From Salegentibacter sp. (lineage in GTDB: Bacteria; Bacteroidota; Bacteroidia; Flavobacteriales; Flavobacteriaceae): 15,585 nucleotides of DNA. Each line of letters begins with the position of its first letter. The first letter of the stretch is position 1. The DNA is taken from contig JAGXIG010000105.1 in the NCBI GenBank assembly GCA_024635815.1, forward strand, positions 1 through 15,585. The letters are read 5' to 3'. The position numbers and the translations under genes were made by a program. The notes beneath the pieces were generated by a model. That model was given only the letters and a program-made list of their open reading frames with translations, did not search any database and was not told the origin of the DNA. Below, in pieces: positions 1-7,962 of the stretch.

Positions 1-446
1 CGTCATCGGCTTATTTAGCGATGGCTTCCTGGTGCGACCACAACGCCCTTTCTTATAGCGCCGATTTTTTTTATGAACAGGCTGCTGAAGAAAGAGAGCA
101 TATGATGAAGATCTTTAGATACATTAACGATAATGGCGGTACTGCATTTTCTCCTGAAGTTGGTGGCGTAAACCACGATTTTAAATCTTTGGAAGAAATC
201 TTTGAAACCGCTTTAGACCAGGAAATTTCTATCACCAAATCAATTCACAACCTGGTAGGAAAATGTAGAAAAGTAAACGATTATACTACAGAGTATTTTC
301 TACAATGGTTTATTGCAGAGCAAATGGAAGAAGAACAAACAATGCGCCGTGCACTAGAGTTATTCGATCTCATGGGCACAGAAGGCTTGGGACTTAAATT
401 ACTGGATGAGCGTATTCCGCAAATTAGAAATAAAAGCACGGACTAA
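1..446 (+). CDS. ftnA: Ferritin (non-heme, FtnA-like), 5' end outside window
   Basis: Iron-storage ferritin of the bacterial FtnA type: a 24-subunit cytosolic shell that oxidises Fe(II) and stores it as mineral. The reading frame is already open at the left edge (codons in frame from base 3, reading SSAYLAMASWCD), so about 20 N-terminal residues are missing and the ATG at 21 is internal. The visible part holds the ferroxidase helix motif EEREHMMK, with Glu at 90-92 and His at 99-101 corresponding to the E..H pair of helix B. Further along is the acidic stretch FIAEQMEEEQ of helix D, which supplies further metal-site carboxylates. There is no heme-binding Met of the bacterioferritin kind that I can identify. 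The gene ends at a TAA just before a repeat-like hairpin and a strong terminator, facing a convergent peptidase gene. Family assignment is firm; the symbol is by family. Confidence 0.9.
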   Translation, partial: SSAYLAMASWCDHNALSYSADFFYEQAAEEREHMMKIFRYINDNGGTAFSPEVGGVNHDFKSLEEIFETALDQEISITKSIHNLVGKCRKVNDYTTEYFLQWFIAEQMEEEQTMRRALELFDLMGTEGLGLKLLDERIPQIRNKSTD

Positions 447-458
447 AATTTTTTTAGA

Positions 459-510
459 CGTCATCCCGAACCTGCCCGTCCGTTCAGGCGGGTTTATTTC
501 GGGATCTAAC
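459..510. repeat. Intergenic hairpin repeat, family A (half copy)
   Basis: A short non-coding inverted repeat lies just after the ferritin stop. The outer stem is ATCCCGAA (463-470) with TTCGGGAT (498-505), a perfect 8-bp pair, and a smaller GC-rich hairpin sits in the loop (about 477-492). The flanks, CGTCATCC at the start and GGATCTAA at the end, match the element at 9571-9600 (ATCCTGAA...TTCAGGAT) and, reversed, the one at 2881-2920. Between copies the stem changes at paired positions (CCGAA/TTCGG against CTGAA/TTCAG). It probably belongs to a dispersed flavobacterial intergenic repeat family; its function is unknown. Confidence 0.6.
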
Positions 511-516
511 AACAAT

Positions 517-548
517 AAAAAACCCGCTTCAGTTGAAGCGGGTTTTTT
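517..548. terminator. Bidirectional rho-independent terminator
   Basis: Perfect 14-bp inverted repeat, with 517-530 (six A, then CCCGCTTC) pairing to 535-548 (GAAGCGGG, then six T) around the 4-nt loop AGTT. The stem has a GC-rich core with an A tract on one side and a T tract on the other, so it can terminate on both strands. It lies between the convergent ferritin (+) and metallopeptidase (-) genes, as expected for a shared terminator. Confidence 0.93.
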
Positions 549-580
549 ATATAAATTTTTCCGAAGAAATATTTTCAATA

Positions 581-1267
581 TTAATCCCTTCCCATATAAA
601 TGCTTAGGAAGTAAAGCAAGGTAGCTAAAGAACCAACTGCGGCAACAACATAAGTCCTTGCAGCCCATTTTAGGGAATCCTCAGCGGCTTCGTGTTCTTT
701 TCCTGATACCATATTTTCAGTTTCTAACCAAGCTAAAGCCCTTTTACTCGCGTCATATTCTACGGGTAATGTTATAAAACTAAATAAAGTTCCCATCCCG
801 AACATGATAATACCAATAAGTAGTATAGTACTTCCAAGGGCTGTAGTGGCCATTAGGATTAACCCGCCAAAAATCACCCATTGTGAAAATCTTGAAGCTA
901 CACTTACGACCGGCACTAACTGGCTTCTCATGGTTAACCAACTATAAGCATTAGCGTGCTGAATGGCGTGACCTGTTTCGTGTGTTGCCACGGCAGCGGC
1001 AGCGGCGTTCCGCTGGCTATAAACTCCTTCAGAAAGGTTAATGGTTTTTTTCTGGGGATTATAATGATCGGTTAACATTCCGGGGGTGGAAATTACTTTT
1101 ACATCATTAATATTATTATCCCGCAACATTTTCTCGGCGAGCTCTTTTCCGCTCATTCCGTTTTGCAAGTGAACTTTAGAGTATTTTTTAAACTTACTTT
1201 TCAGTCGATTGCTTACATATAAACTCACTATAAAAATGAGTCCTGCTATAACATAATATCCTAACAT
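581..1267 (-). CDS. Membrane zinc metallopeptidase, YugP-like (Zn_peptidase_2 family)
   Basis: Predicted membrane-bound neutral zinc peptidase of the YugP/DUF-type family; its physiological substrate is not known. The 228-aa length fits the family. The N-terminus (about residues 4-19) is a membrane anchor. The catalytic motif HETGH is at residues 96-100 (His96 and His100 as zinc ligands, Glu97 as the general base). The conserved LPVEYDASKRA segment, with Glu170 a likely third ligand, follows two strongly hydrophobic helices (about 131-168). A last helix is near the C-terminus (about 206-223). The gene stands alone, divergent from pyrH and convergent with ferritin. The start is supported by its match to the usual hydrophobic N-terminus and by a consensus -7 box (CAAAGATA on the + strand, 1290-1297) about 25 bases upstream. 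The peptidase assignment rests on a clear motif; the cellular role is unknown. Confidence 0.9.
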   Translation of the reverse strand: MLGYYVIAGLIFIVSLYVSNRLKSKFKKYSKVHLQNGMSGKELAEKMLRDNNINDVKVISTPGMLTDHYNPQKKTINLSEGVYSQRNAAAAAVATHETGHAIQHANAYSWLTMRSQLVPVVSVASRFSQWVIFGGLILMATTALGSTILLIGIIMFGMGTLFSFITLPVEYDASKRALAWLETENMVSGKEHEAAEDSLKWAARTYVVAAVGSLATLLYFLSIYMGRD

Positions 1268-1289
1268 TTTCTTTTCTGTTTTATTAGTT

Positions 1290-1297
1290 CAAAGATA
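1290..1297 (-). promoter_or_regulatory. Bacteroidota -7 box for the metallopeptidase gene
   Basis: On the minus strand these bases read TATCTTTG, an exact match to the Bacteroidota primary sigma factor -7 consensus TAnnTTTG, 22 bases upstream of the peptidase ATG. I do not see a clear TTTG -33 element at the usual spacing, so only the -7 half is supported. Initiation here would give a 5' leader of roughly 15 bases. Confidence 0.55.
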
Positions 1298-1454
1298 GCA
1301 AAAACCCCGCCATTTGAATTCATAAATAAAAGTTCACATTTTAAAATACACTCACATAATTTTAACTGAATTCAAACTTATAATCCAACAAAAAAATTAG
1401 TAATTAGCGGAAGATTGATTGTGAATATGTTATTTTTCAATTTAAGATATTACC

Positions 1455-1462
1455 TATATTTG
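1455..1462 (+). promoter_or_regulatory. Bacteroidota -7 box for pyrH-frr
   Basis: TATATTTG matches TAnnTTTG exactly and ends 22 bases before the pyrH ATG. The expected -33 area (about 1428-1436) is T-rich (TTATTTTTC) without a perfect TTTG. A weak AAGG lies only 2 bases from the ATG. Together with the peptidase box at 1290-1297 this makes the 1268-1484 gap a divergent promoter region; I see nothing else defined in it. Confidence 0.6.
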
Positions 1463-1484
1463 CACCAATCACTACAAAAAGGCT

Positions 1485-2192
1485 ATGCAATACAAAAGAA
1501 TACTTTTAAAATTATCGGGAGAAGCATTAATGGGGAAACGCCAATATGGCATAGACCCCGATCGATTGGCAGAATATGCCGAAGAGATTAAACAAGTAAC
1601 CGATAAAGGAATAGAAGTAGCCATTGTAATTGGTGGCGGAAACATTTTTAGAGGTGTGGCCGGAGCCAGCAAAGGAATGGACAGAGTGCAGGGTGACCAT
1701 ATGGGAATGCTCGCCACCGTTATTAACGGTCTGGCCTTGCAAAGCGCCCTGGAAGATGCCGAGGTTCAAACCAGGCTGCAATCGGCTATAAAAATAAACG
1801 AAGTAGCCGAACCTTTTATTAGAAGAAAAGCCATTCGCCATTTAGAAAAAGGCCGGGTGGTAATTTTTGGAGGAGGAACTGGAAATCCTTATTTCACTAC
1901 AGATTCTGCCGCGGTTTTAAGAGCTATTGAAATACACGCCGATGTGATTTTAAAAGGAACACGTGTAGATGGAATTTACAATGCCGATCCTGAAAAAGAC
2001 AAGGCAGCCACAAAATTCGACTTTATTTCTTTTGACGATGTGATTAGAAAAGGCCTGAAAGTAATGGATACGACGGCTTTTACTCTAAGTCAGGAAAACG
2101 AATTACCAATTATTGTTTTTGATATGAATACCCCCGGAAACCTTCTAAAAGTAGTAACCGGCGAAAGAATAGGTACAAAAGTTAATTTATAA
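1485..2192 (+). CDS. pyrH: UMP kinase
   Basis: Uridylate kinase, which phosphorylates UMP to UDP with ATP in pyrimidine nucleotide synthesis; cytosolic hexamer of the amino-acid-kinase fold. The 235-aa length is typical. Visible motifs are the N-terminal phosphate-binding strand [14 protein letters not shown], the glycine-rich IGGGNIFRG (about 49-57), the UMP-binding [16 protein letters not shown], the [13 protein letters not shown] loop, and the ATP-site stretch [19 protein letters not shown]. The start is fixed by the canonical N-terminus and the nearby -7 box. The gene is followed after 31 bases by frr on the same strand, the conserved pyrH-frr pairing that links nucleotide supply and translation genes in many bacteria. 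Nothing is unusual in the protein. Confidence 0.98.
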   Translation: MQYKRILLKLSGEALMGKRQYGIDPDRLAEYAEEIKQVTDKGIEVAIVIGGGNIFRGVAGASKGMDRVQGDHMGMLATVINGLALQSALEDAEVQTRLQSAIKINEVAEPFIRRKAIRHLEKGRVVIFGGGTGNPYFTTDSAAVLRAIEIHADVILKGTRVDGIYNADPEKDKAATKFDFISFDDVIRKGLKVMDTTAFTLSQENELPIIVFDMNTPGNLLKVVTGERIGTKVNL

Positions 2193-2223
2193 AAATTTAT
2201 TACGCTCAACTAATATTTTAAAG

Positions 2224-2778
2224 ATGGAAGACGAAATTGAATTTATTATAGACACGGCCAAAGAAGGTATGGACAAAGCAATTGAACACCTTAAAAAACA
2301 ATTGCAAAACATTCGTGCCGGCAAAGCCAATCCAGGAATGCTTGGTAGTGTAATGGTAGAATACTATGGAGCTCAAACTCCGCTGCAACAGGTTGCTAAT
2401 GTGAACACACCAGATGCGAGAACCATTTCTGTTCAGCCTTTTGAGAAAAAACTAATTCCTGAAATTGAAAAAGGAATAATGCAGGCTAACCTTGGCTTTA
2501 ACCCTATGAATAATGGGGAAAACGTTATTATAAGCGTTCCTCCACTTACTGAAGAACGCCGTAAGCAACTTACCAAACAAGCTAAAGCTGAAGCTGAAGA
2601 CGCTAAAGTTGGCGTAAGAAACGACAGAAAAACGGCTAACAACGAATTAAAAAAGCTAGATGTTTCTGAAGATTTGCTAAGAGATGCCGAAAACGAGGTA
2701 CAGGAATTAACCGATGCCCATATCTCCCGAATAGATCGTATTCTTGAAAACAAGGAAAAAGAAATTATGACTATATAA
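2224..2778 (+). CDS. frr: Ribosome recycling factor
   Basis: RRF, which with EF-G splits post-termination ribosomes. The 184-aa length is full-size. Conserved segments are LQNIRAGKANPGML near the N-terminus, which is the ribosome-contacting helical domain, then VANVNTPDARTISVQPF and the C-terminal helical stretch RKQLTKQAKAEAEDAKVGVRNDR. The gene begins 31 bases after pyrH with no promoter-like sequence between, so the two are probably co-transcribed. No conventional terminator follows directly; the downstream gap holds the palindromic repeat element at 2808-2944, whose stems could end transcription. Confidence 0.98.
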   Translation: MEDEIEFIIDTAKEGMDKAIEHLKKQLQNIRAGKANPGMLGSVMVEYYGAQTPLQQVANVNTPDARTISVQPFEKKLIPEIEKGIMQANLGFNPMNNGENVIISVPPLTEERRKQLTKQAKAEAEDAKVGVRNDRKTANNELKKLDVSEDLLRDAENEVQELTDAHISRIDRILENKEKEIMTI

Positions 2779-2807
2779 CACAAAGTCAGTTTCTTATAGT
2801 AAATTAC

Positions 2808-2944
2808 AGGCTGTTCGAAAAGTTTTGATTTCGTCAAGCTGAATTTATTCGGCTTCTAACATGTTATAATTTAACAGGTTATATCCTGAAACAATTCCGA
2901 AATTCGGGGACAGGATGACGATATTACAACCTCTCAAACAGCCT
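2808..2944. repeat. 137-bp intergenic element with terminal inverted repeats (family A, full copy)
   Basis: Non-coding element occupying most of the frr-to-2994 gap. It starts AGGCTGTT (2808-2815) and ends AACAGCCT (2937-2944). Reading both ends inward, the first 35 or so bases match at roughly three quarters of positions, both containing TCGTCA and CTG at the same offsets. Inside are two stem-loops: AAGCTGAA with TTCGGCTT (about 2837-2856), and ATCCTG with CAGGAT (2883-2888 and 2911-2916), the second enclosing the palindrome CCGAA-A-TTCGG (2897-2907). The reverse complement aligns along most of its length with 9571-9674. No transposase is encoded, so it resembles a MITE or a composite REP. 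No target duplication is evident. Confidence 0.65.
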
Positions 2945-2993
2945 CTTTTAATTTAGTGCTTAATTAATTTTTGTTCATAATTCAGAAAAACCT

Positions 2994-5447
2994 ATGCGTT
3001 CTCCGTTATTGCTTATTTTTCTGTTATTTTCCTTTAGTGTTTTTGCTCAGCAACAACTACGGGGAAGAATTGTGAACGAACAAACCGGCGAACCTCTCGC
3101 CTATGCTAAAATAATTTTCGGGCAGGAAGAAACGTTAAGTAAAATAGACGGTAGTTTTTCTATTACTCTTACTCAGGATGAAACCGAAATTAAGATCTCT
3201 TATGTAGGTTTTGAACCACAGCATTTCAAAATTTCAAAAGATGTAGAATATATCAGGATTAAACTAACTCCAAAAGTCGAAGGTCTTGAGGCGGTAACTA
3301 TTTCTTCGGTAGCAAATAGAGCTAATGAAATAATTGAAAAAGCGATCGCCAATAAACCTCAAAACGATCCTGAAGAAAAATTAAAAAACTTCAACTTTAA
3401 AAACTATAACAAGTTTATTATAGACAATGAATCTGCCGCATTGGAGATGCTAAGCGACAGTACTAATTTTGAAATAGGCACCGTTATCAACTCTGCCGCT
3501 AGTTATTTTTCAGAAAAACTATCCAGATATTATTTTACTAAAAAGCAAGGATTAAAAGAAGAAGTCCAGGCTTTAAACACCGCGGGGTTTGAGAAACCCG
3601 TCTATGAGATCTTATCGCTTTCAGTAAATCCGTTTTCCCTTTATCACAAAGATTTTCGAATTTTTGAAACCGATTATGCCGGACCTCTTCAAAATTCTGC
3701 TTTCAGAAATTATTCGTTTAAAATTTTAGACACTACTACAACTCCTAGGCCGGCTTACGTAATTTATTTTAAACCAAAGAGACAACGCGCCGTCGCCGGC
3801 CTGGAAGGCGTGCTATATTTGGATACCGCAACATTTGCTATTCAACAGGCAAAAGCGCAGCTTCTGGGAGCTATAAAACTGGAAATAGACCAGGAATATC
3901 AATATTTCCCTGAAGAAAAACTATGGTTTCCAAAAACACAAACAACTACGATTCGCCCCGGTAATGGTGAAAAAGCTATTTCGGTATTTGGCGGAATTAT
4001 ATCTGCAGGAACACTTCAGACAAAAGAATCTATTCTGAATAATATTCTCGCTCCTGGAGAAGGTGATCCAAACCTATTTTTAAACGCCACTAGCACTAAT
4101 TTCGATATTCAGCTCAATTCAGATGAAATTTTAGACATTTCAGCAGAAATTATAGTAAAACAAGAGGCAAATTCCCGCGAAGAAAACTTTTGGGAACAAA
4201 ACAGAACTGAAGCTTTAAGCACACAAAATGAAATAAGTCGTCAGCGTGCTGAAATAATTATCAAGGAAAAGGATATTGAAGAAAAATTAGCCCTTCAAAA
4301 TTCGGTTTCTACCGGATATTATCCTGTGGGTTTCTGGGATTTTGATCTTGGAAAATTCTTTAAATTCAATAATTACGAAGGAATTCGCCTTGGTCTTGGC
4401 GGAAAAACCAATGATAAACTTTCAGATAAATTTACTGTTAATAGCTATCTGGTCTATGGTACTAAAGACGAAGTTTTTAAATATAATCTGGGAACCTCAA
4501 TTCATCTAAAAAAAGCCGCCGAAACCGATCTTAAACTTAACTACACCCGAGATATCGTTGAAACCGGAAGCTTTAGTTACTTACAGGGAAAGAACGATTT
4601 TTCTATTGTAGAGCCCCGGTTTGTTAACATTAATTTCTTCTATGAACATCATACAATAAGTAGTGGCTTAACACATAGATTTGGATCTGATTTTAAAACC
4701 GAACTTCAGCTTTCTAGAAGCGATATTTCTCAAACCAGAGATTACAGGTTTTTAATAAACGATCAGGTACTTTCTGAATACACACTTTCTGAAGCTACAT
4801 TTTCATTCTTATGGCGGCCGTTTGCCAGATTTCTAAAAGCACCAGATTCTAATCAATTAATTGAAAAAGGTTATCCGAAGTTTACGGGGCAAATTACTAA
4901 AGGAATTTCAGGAATATTTGGAGGCGATTTTGATTATACCAAGTTTGGATTATTGTTGGAGCACGAAATAAAAAGGCTTAACCAATCCCGAACTGAAATT
5001 ATCCTGGAAGGAAATTATGCCACCGGCGAGGTACCGCTCACGCATCTATTTCATTCTTTACCAAACAGCCCGGCACGGGAAGGAATTTTAGGTCGGTTTT
5101 CGGTGGCTGGAAGACGCAGTTTTGAGACGATGTACTACAACGAGTTTTTTAGCGACAAGCAGGCAATGCTGCATATAAAACATCAATTAAGGCCTATAAA
5201 TATTCACAGGTTAATTCAGCCGGAACTGGTTTTTATTTCACGCCACGTTATTGGTGATATCAGCAATCCTGAACGGCATAATATTCCATTTAAAAGTTTA
5301 GAATACGGCTATCACGAATTTGGGATAGAACTTCAAAAAATACTTGTAGGATTTGGTTTAGGGGCCGCATACCGATACGGACCTTACAGCTTGCCTAGTT
5401 TTAATGAAAATTTCGCTTTTAAATTCACCTTTCATTTAGATATTTAG
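2994..5447 (+). CDS. DUF5686 outer-membrane protein with carboxypeptidase-like regulatory domain
   Basis: Large envelope protein typical of Bacteroidota, with unknown molecular function. Residues 1-19 form a signal peptide ending FSVFAQ. Residues 22-95 form a carboxypeptidase D regulatory-like beta-sandwich (GRIVNEQTGEPLAYAKI, then KIDGSFSI and ISYVGFEP), the same module found at the N-terminus of SusC/TonB-dependent receptors. The remaining 700 or so residues match the DUF5686 pattern: a mixed region, then alternating short amphipathic strands that look like an outer-membrane barrel, ending FAFKFTFHLDI. There is no TonB plug domain that I can see, so it is unlikely to be an ordinary TonB-dependent transporter. 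The ATG is chosen because the signal peptide begins there. It precedes the RND-type exporter by 78 bases on the same strand; a functional link is possible but unproven. DUF5686 assignment is from overall pattern, not a search. Confidence 0.82.
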   Translation: MRSPLLLIFLLFSFSVFAQQQLRGRIVNEQTGEPLAYAKIIFGQEETLSKIDGSFSITLTQDETEIKISYVGFEPQHFKISKDVEYIRIKLTPKVEGLEAVTISSVANRANEIIEKAIANKPQNDPEEKLKNFNFKNYNKFIIDNESAALEMLSDSTNFEIGTVINSAASYFSEKLSRYYFTKKQGLKEEVQALNTAGFEKPVYEILSLSVNPFSLYHKDFRIFETDYAGPLQNSAFRNYSFKILDTTTTPRPAYVIYFKPKRQRAVAGLEGVLYLDTATFAIQQAKAQLLGAIKLEIDQEYQYFPEEKLWFPKTQTTTIRPGNGEKAISVFGGIISAGTLQTKESILNNILAPGEGDPNLFLNATSTNFDIQLNSDEILDISAEIIVKQEANSREENFWEQNRTEALSTQNEISRQRAEIIIKEKDIEEKLALQNSVSTGYYPVGFWDFDLGKFFKFNNYEGIRLGLGGKTNDKLSDKFTVNSYLVYGTKDEVFKYNLGTSIHLKKAAETDLKLNYTRDIVETGSFSYLQGKNDFSIVEPRFVNINFFYEHHTISSGLTHRFGSDFKTELQLSRSDISQTRDYRFLINDQVLSEYTLSEATFSFLWRPFARFLKAPDSNQLIEKGYPKFTGQITKGISGIFGGDFDYTKFGLLLEHEIKRLNQSRTEIILEGNYATGEVPLTHLFHSLPNSPAREGILGRFSVAGRRSFETMYYNEFFSDKQAMLHIKHQLRPINIHRLIQPELVFISRHVIGDISNPERHNIPFKSLEYGYHEFGIELQKILVGFGLGAAYRYGPYSLPSFNENFAFKFTFHLDI

Positions 5448-5497
5448 GCATGCGCTACTTTAGTCGTTTAAGCCCTGATAAATAGGCTTGCTTTTTA

Positions 5498-5505
5498 TAC
5501 CTTTG
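5498..5505 (+). promoter_or_regulatory. Candidate -7 box for the RND exporter gene
   Basis: TACCTTTG fits TAnnTTTG and ends 20 bases before the ATG at 5526. No good TTTG is found at the usual upstream distance. The preceding AAGCC (5470-5474) and GGCTT (5485-5489) can form a small hairpin followed by CTTTTT, a possible weak terminator for the gene before. The signal is short, so this is tentative. Confidence 0.4.
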
Positions 5506-5525
5506 CGCTCGCTTAAAAATTTCCC

Positions 5526-7949
5526 ATGGCCAAGATTTTTAGTTTCGGATTCTGGAACTCGGTTGCGCGATTAATACTGCGTAACAGGATTGTTATACTT
5601 TTGCTTATTATTGCCCTTACGGTGTTTTTCTCTACACAGTGGAAAAATATGCGTTTTTCCTATACTGAAGCCAATCTTTTACCTGACGATCATGTTGAAA
5701 ATATCGCTTATAATGAATTTCTTGACAAATTTGGGGAAGAGGGAAATCTTGTGCTTCTTGGTGTAAAAGATTCTTCGCTTTTTAACCCTGAAAATTTCAG
5801 AGCATGGAAAGAGCTTACCCAAACACTGGAAGCGTATCCAGCGGTAGATTATGCGATTTCTGTGAGCAATCTTCAACAATTAAAAAAGTTTGAAGATCCC
5901 AGTCGTTTTGAAATGGTTCCTTTTATTACCGAAGAAAATCCTACCAAAAAAGAACTTCAGCAGTATCAAGATCAACTTTATAACGACCTACCATTTTACG
6001 AAAACCTGGTTTATAGTTCACACTCCAACACTCTGCAATCTGCGATTTATTTAAATAAAGAGATCGTTAATTCAAAAGAACGAAAAACCTTTGTTGTAGA
6101 TAAATTACAACCGCTCATCGCTAATTTTGAGGAAAAAACCGGCATAGATGTAAAAGTCTCGGGGATGCCTTATATAAGAACGCTGAATGCTCAGAATATA
6201 ATTGATGAAATTGGGCTTTTTATTCTGGCAGCGCTTGGTGTTACTTCCCTTTTATTTTTCTTCTTTTTCAGGTCTATTAGGGCAACAATTATTTCCATGA
6301 TTACGGTTTGTATTGGTGTGATGTGGGCTTTTGGGGTAATAGGGTTGTTTAATTACGAAATCACGGTACTTACTGCGCTTATACCGCCGCTAATTATTGT
6401 AATAGGGATTCCTAATTGTATTTTTCTAATCAATAAATACCAGCAGGAAATTAAAAAACACGGAAACCAGGCAAAATCGCTGCAACGGGTTATTACTAAA
6501 GTGGGAAATGCCACCTTAATGACCAACATTACTACGGCTTCTGGATTTGCAACTTTTATTTTAACCGATAGTACCCTGCTAAAGGAATTCGGTATTGTTG
6601 CTTCCATAAATATTGTCGCCATATTTATTCTCAGCCTGTTGATAATTCCCATTATCTACAGCTATATGAATATGCCTAAACGCAAACACCTTAAACACCT
6701 CAACAAGCGATGGATAGGCGGTTTTGTCGGCTGGATGGAACGAATGGTGAGGCATCATCGCATTAGTATTTATATTACTTCAATTGTTCTTTTGGTAGCG
6801 AGTATTATTGGCATTTACACCATAAAAATCTCCGGAAGTTTACTGGAAGATATGCCTGAAGAGGCAGAATTTTTCCAGGACATCAAATTCTTTGAAGAGG
6901 AATTTGATGGGGTTATGCCTTTGGAAATCCTTGTAGATACTAAAAGAAAAAATGGGGTTTTAAAATCGGCCACGCTCAAACGAATGGAAGAGTTAGAAAA
7001 TCATCTTACTGAAATTCCTGAATTCTCTCAACCAATTTCGATAACCCGGCTGGTAAAATATTCAAAGCAGGCTTTTTATAATGGAGATGCCCAATACTAT
7101 CAATTGCCCAGTTCACAGGAACAAAATTTTATAATGCCTTACACCAAAGGTTTTTCTTCAGATGAAAACCTGCTTACCTCCTATGTAGACAGCACCGGAA
7201 GATATGCCAGGATCACCACTTATATGAAAGATATTGGCACCGAGAAAATGGAAGATCTGGAAGAAGATCTCTGGCCAAAAATCAACAAGATTTTTCCCGA
7301 AGAACGCTACGATATTTCTATAACGGGAAAAGCGCTCATCTTTCAAAAAGGGACCAATTATTTAGTGAAGAACCTTATAATTTCGCTTTCGCTGGCTATT
7401 TTACTCATCGCACTGTTTATGGCCTGGATGTTTAGATCGTTTAGAATGATACTGGTTTCGCTGGTGCCCAACCTACTTCCATTGCTTATAACAGCCGGAA
7501 TGATGGGCTTTTTAGGGGTACCCATAAAACCCTCAACCATTTTGGTTTTTAGTATTGCCTTCGGAATTTCGGTAGATGATACTATTCACTTTTTAGCAAA
7601 ATACAGGCAGGAACTCAAAGCCAACAACTGGAAAATAAAACGTTCGGTTTATGCGGCTTTAAGGGAAACCGGTGTAAGTATGTTCTATACTTCTATCGTG
7701 CTATTTTTTGGGTTTTCGGTATTTATGATTAGTAGTTTTGGTGGCACGGTAGCCCTTGGTGGCTTAGTATCTGCAACCCTGCTTTTTGCAATGCTCGCTA
7801 ATTTATTATTGCTTCCATCTTTGTTACTTTCCTTAGAGAAAAATATTGCTAACAAAGAAATATTGAAAGAGCCCGCGATGAAAATTATTGAAACCGAAGA
7901 AGACGAGGCCGAAATTGAAAAAGAGGAATCTAAAAATTCAGAAAGATAA
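5526..7949 (+). CDS. RND superfamily exporter, MMPL/SSD type
   Basis: Inner-membrane proton-driven transporter of the RND superfamily, in the MMPL-like/hydrophobe-exporter branch rather than the tripartite AcrB type (807 aa against about 1,030). The architecture is the duplicated RND plan. TM1 is at about 18-36, a periplasmic loop at 40-225, and five helices at 229-380. A second TM1-like helix is at about 413-432, the second loop at 440-612, and five helices at 615-770. A charged cytoplasmic tail follows (EEDEAEIEKEE). In the C-terminal half the TM4-equivalent reads FGISVDDTIHFLAKY with Asp684-Asp685, the likely proton-relay acids; the matching N-terminal segment reads GIPNCIFLINKY and has Asn instead. 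No membrane-fusion or TolC partner is adjacent. The substrate cannot be inferred; lipids or other hydrophobic molecules are typical for the family. The ATG fits a short cytoplasmic N-terminus before TM1. Confidence 0.88.
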   Translation: MAKIFSFGFWNSVARLILRNRIVILLLIIALTVFFSTQWKNMRFSYTEANLLPDDHVENIAYNEFLDKFGEEGNLVLLGVKDSSLFNPENFRAWKELTQTLEAYPAVDYAISVSNLQQLKKFEDPSRFEMVPFITEENPTKKELQQYQDQLYNDLPFYENLVYSSHSNTLQSAIYLNKEIVNSKERKTFVVDKLQPLIANFEEKTGIDVKVSGMPYIRTLNAQNIIDEIGLFILAALGVTSLLFFFFFRSIRATIISMITVCIGVMWAFGVIGLFNYEITVLTALIPPLIIVIGIPNCIFLINKYQQEIKKHGNQAKSLQRVITKVGNATLMTNITTASGFATFILTDSTLLKEFGIVASINIVAIFILSLLIIPIIYSYMNMPKRKHLKHLNKRWIGGFVGWMERMVRHHRISIYITSIVLLVASIIGIYTIKISGSLLEDMPEEAEFFQDIKFFEEEFDGVMPLEILVDTKRKNGVLKSATLKRMEELENHLTEIPEFSQPISITRLVKYSKQAFYNGDAQYYQLPSSQEQNFIMPYTKGFSSDENLLTSYVDSTGRYARITTYMKDIGTEKMEDLEEDLWPKINKIFPEERYDISITGKALIFQKGTNYLVKNLIISLSLAILLIALFMAWMFRSFRMILVSLVPNLLPLLITAGMMGFLGVPIKPSTILVFSIAFGISVDDTIHFLAKYRQELKANNWKIKRSVYAALRETGVSMFYTSIVLFFGFSVFMISSFGGTVALGGLVSATLLFAMLANLLLLPSLLLSLEKNIANKEILKEPAMKIIETEEDEAEIEKEESKNSER

Positions 7950-7962
7950 TCAAGAACCTCGG

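Noticed and set aside
21..446. Ferritin as a complete 141-aa gene starting at ATG 21
   Set aside because: The frame is open upstream with family-typical residues (SSAYLA) and the first helix, with its iron-binding Glu, would be lost; the true start is left of the window.
399..668. Open frame on the minus strand spanning the ferritin end, the repeat and the terminator
   Set aside because: It reads through the perfect terminator hairpin and into the peptidase gene; its low-complexity sequence is translated hairpin, not a protein.
1472..1841. Long open frames on the minus strand opposite pyrH
   Set aside because: They overlap a clear pyrH gene, have no recognisable domain or start signal, and are mirror frames of the coding sequence.
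2808..2944. CRISPR or tandem repeat array
   Set aside because: Repeats are inverted and dispersed singly between genes, with no regularly spaced direct repeats or spacers.
3585..3599. Perfect hairpin GGGTTT-GAG-AAACCC inside the DUF5686 gene
   Set aside because: It lies in the middle of a continuous domain, has no T tract and encodes ordinary residues (GFEKP); chance is the simplest explanation.
7742..7756. TGGCAC resembling a sigma-54 -24 element
   Set aside because: The -12 TTGC is not present at the required spacing and it is inside the exporter gene; no other convincing -24/-12 site was found.
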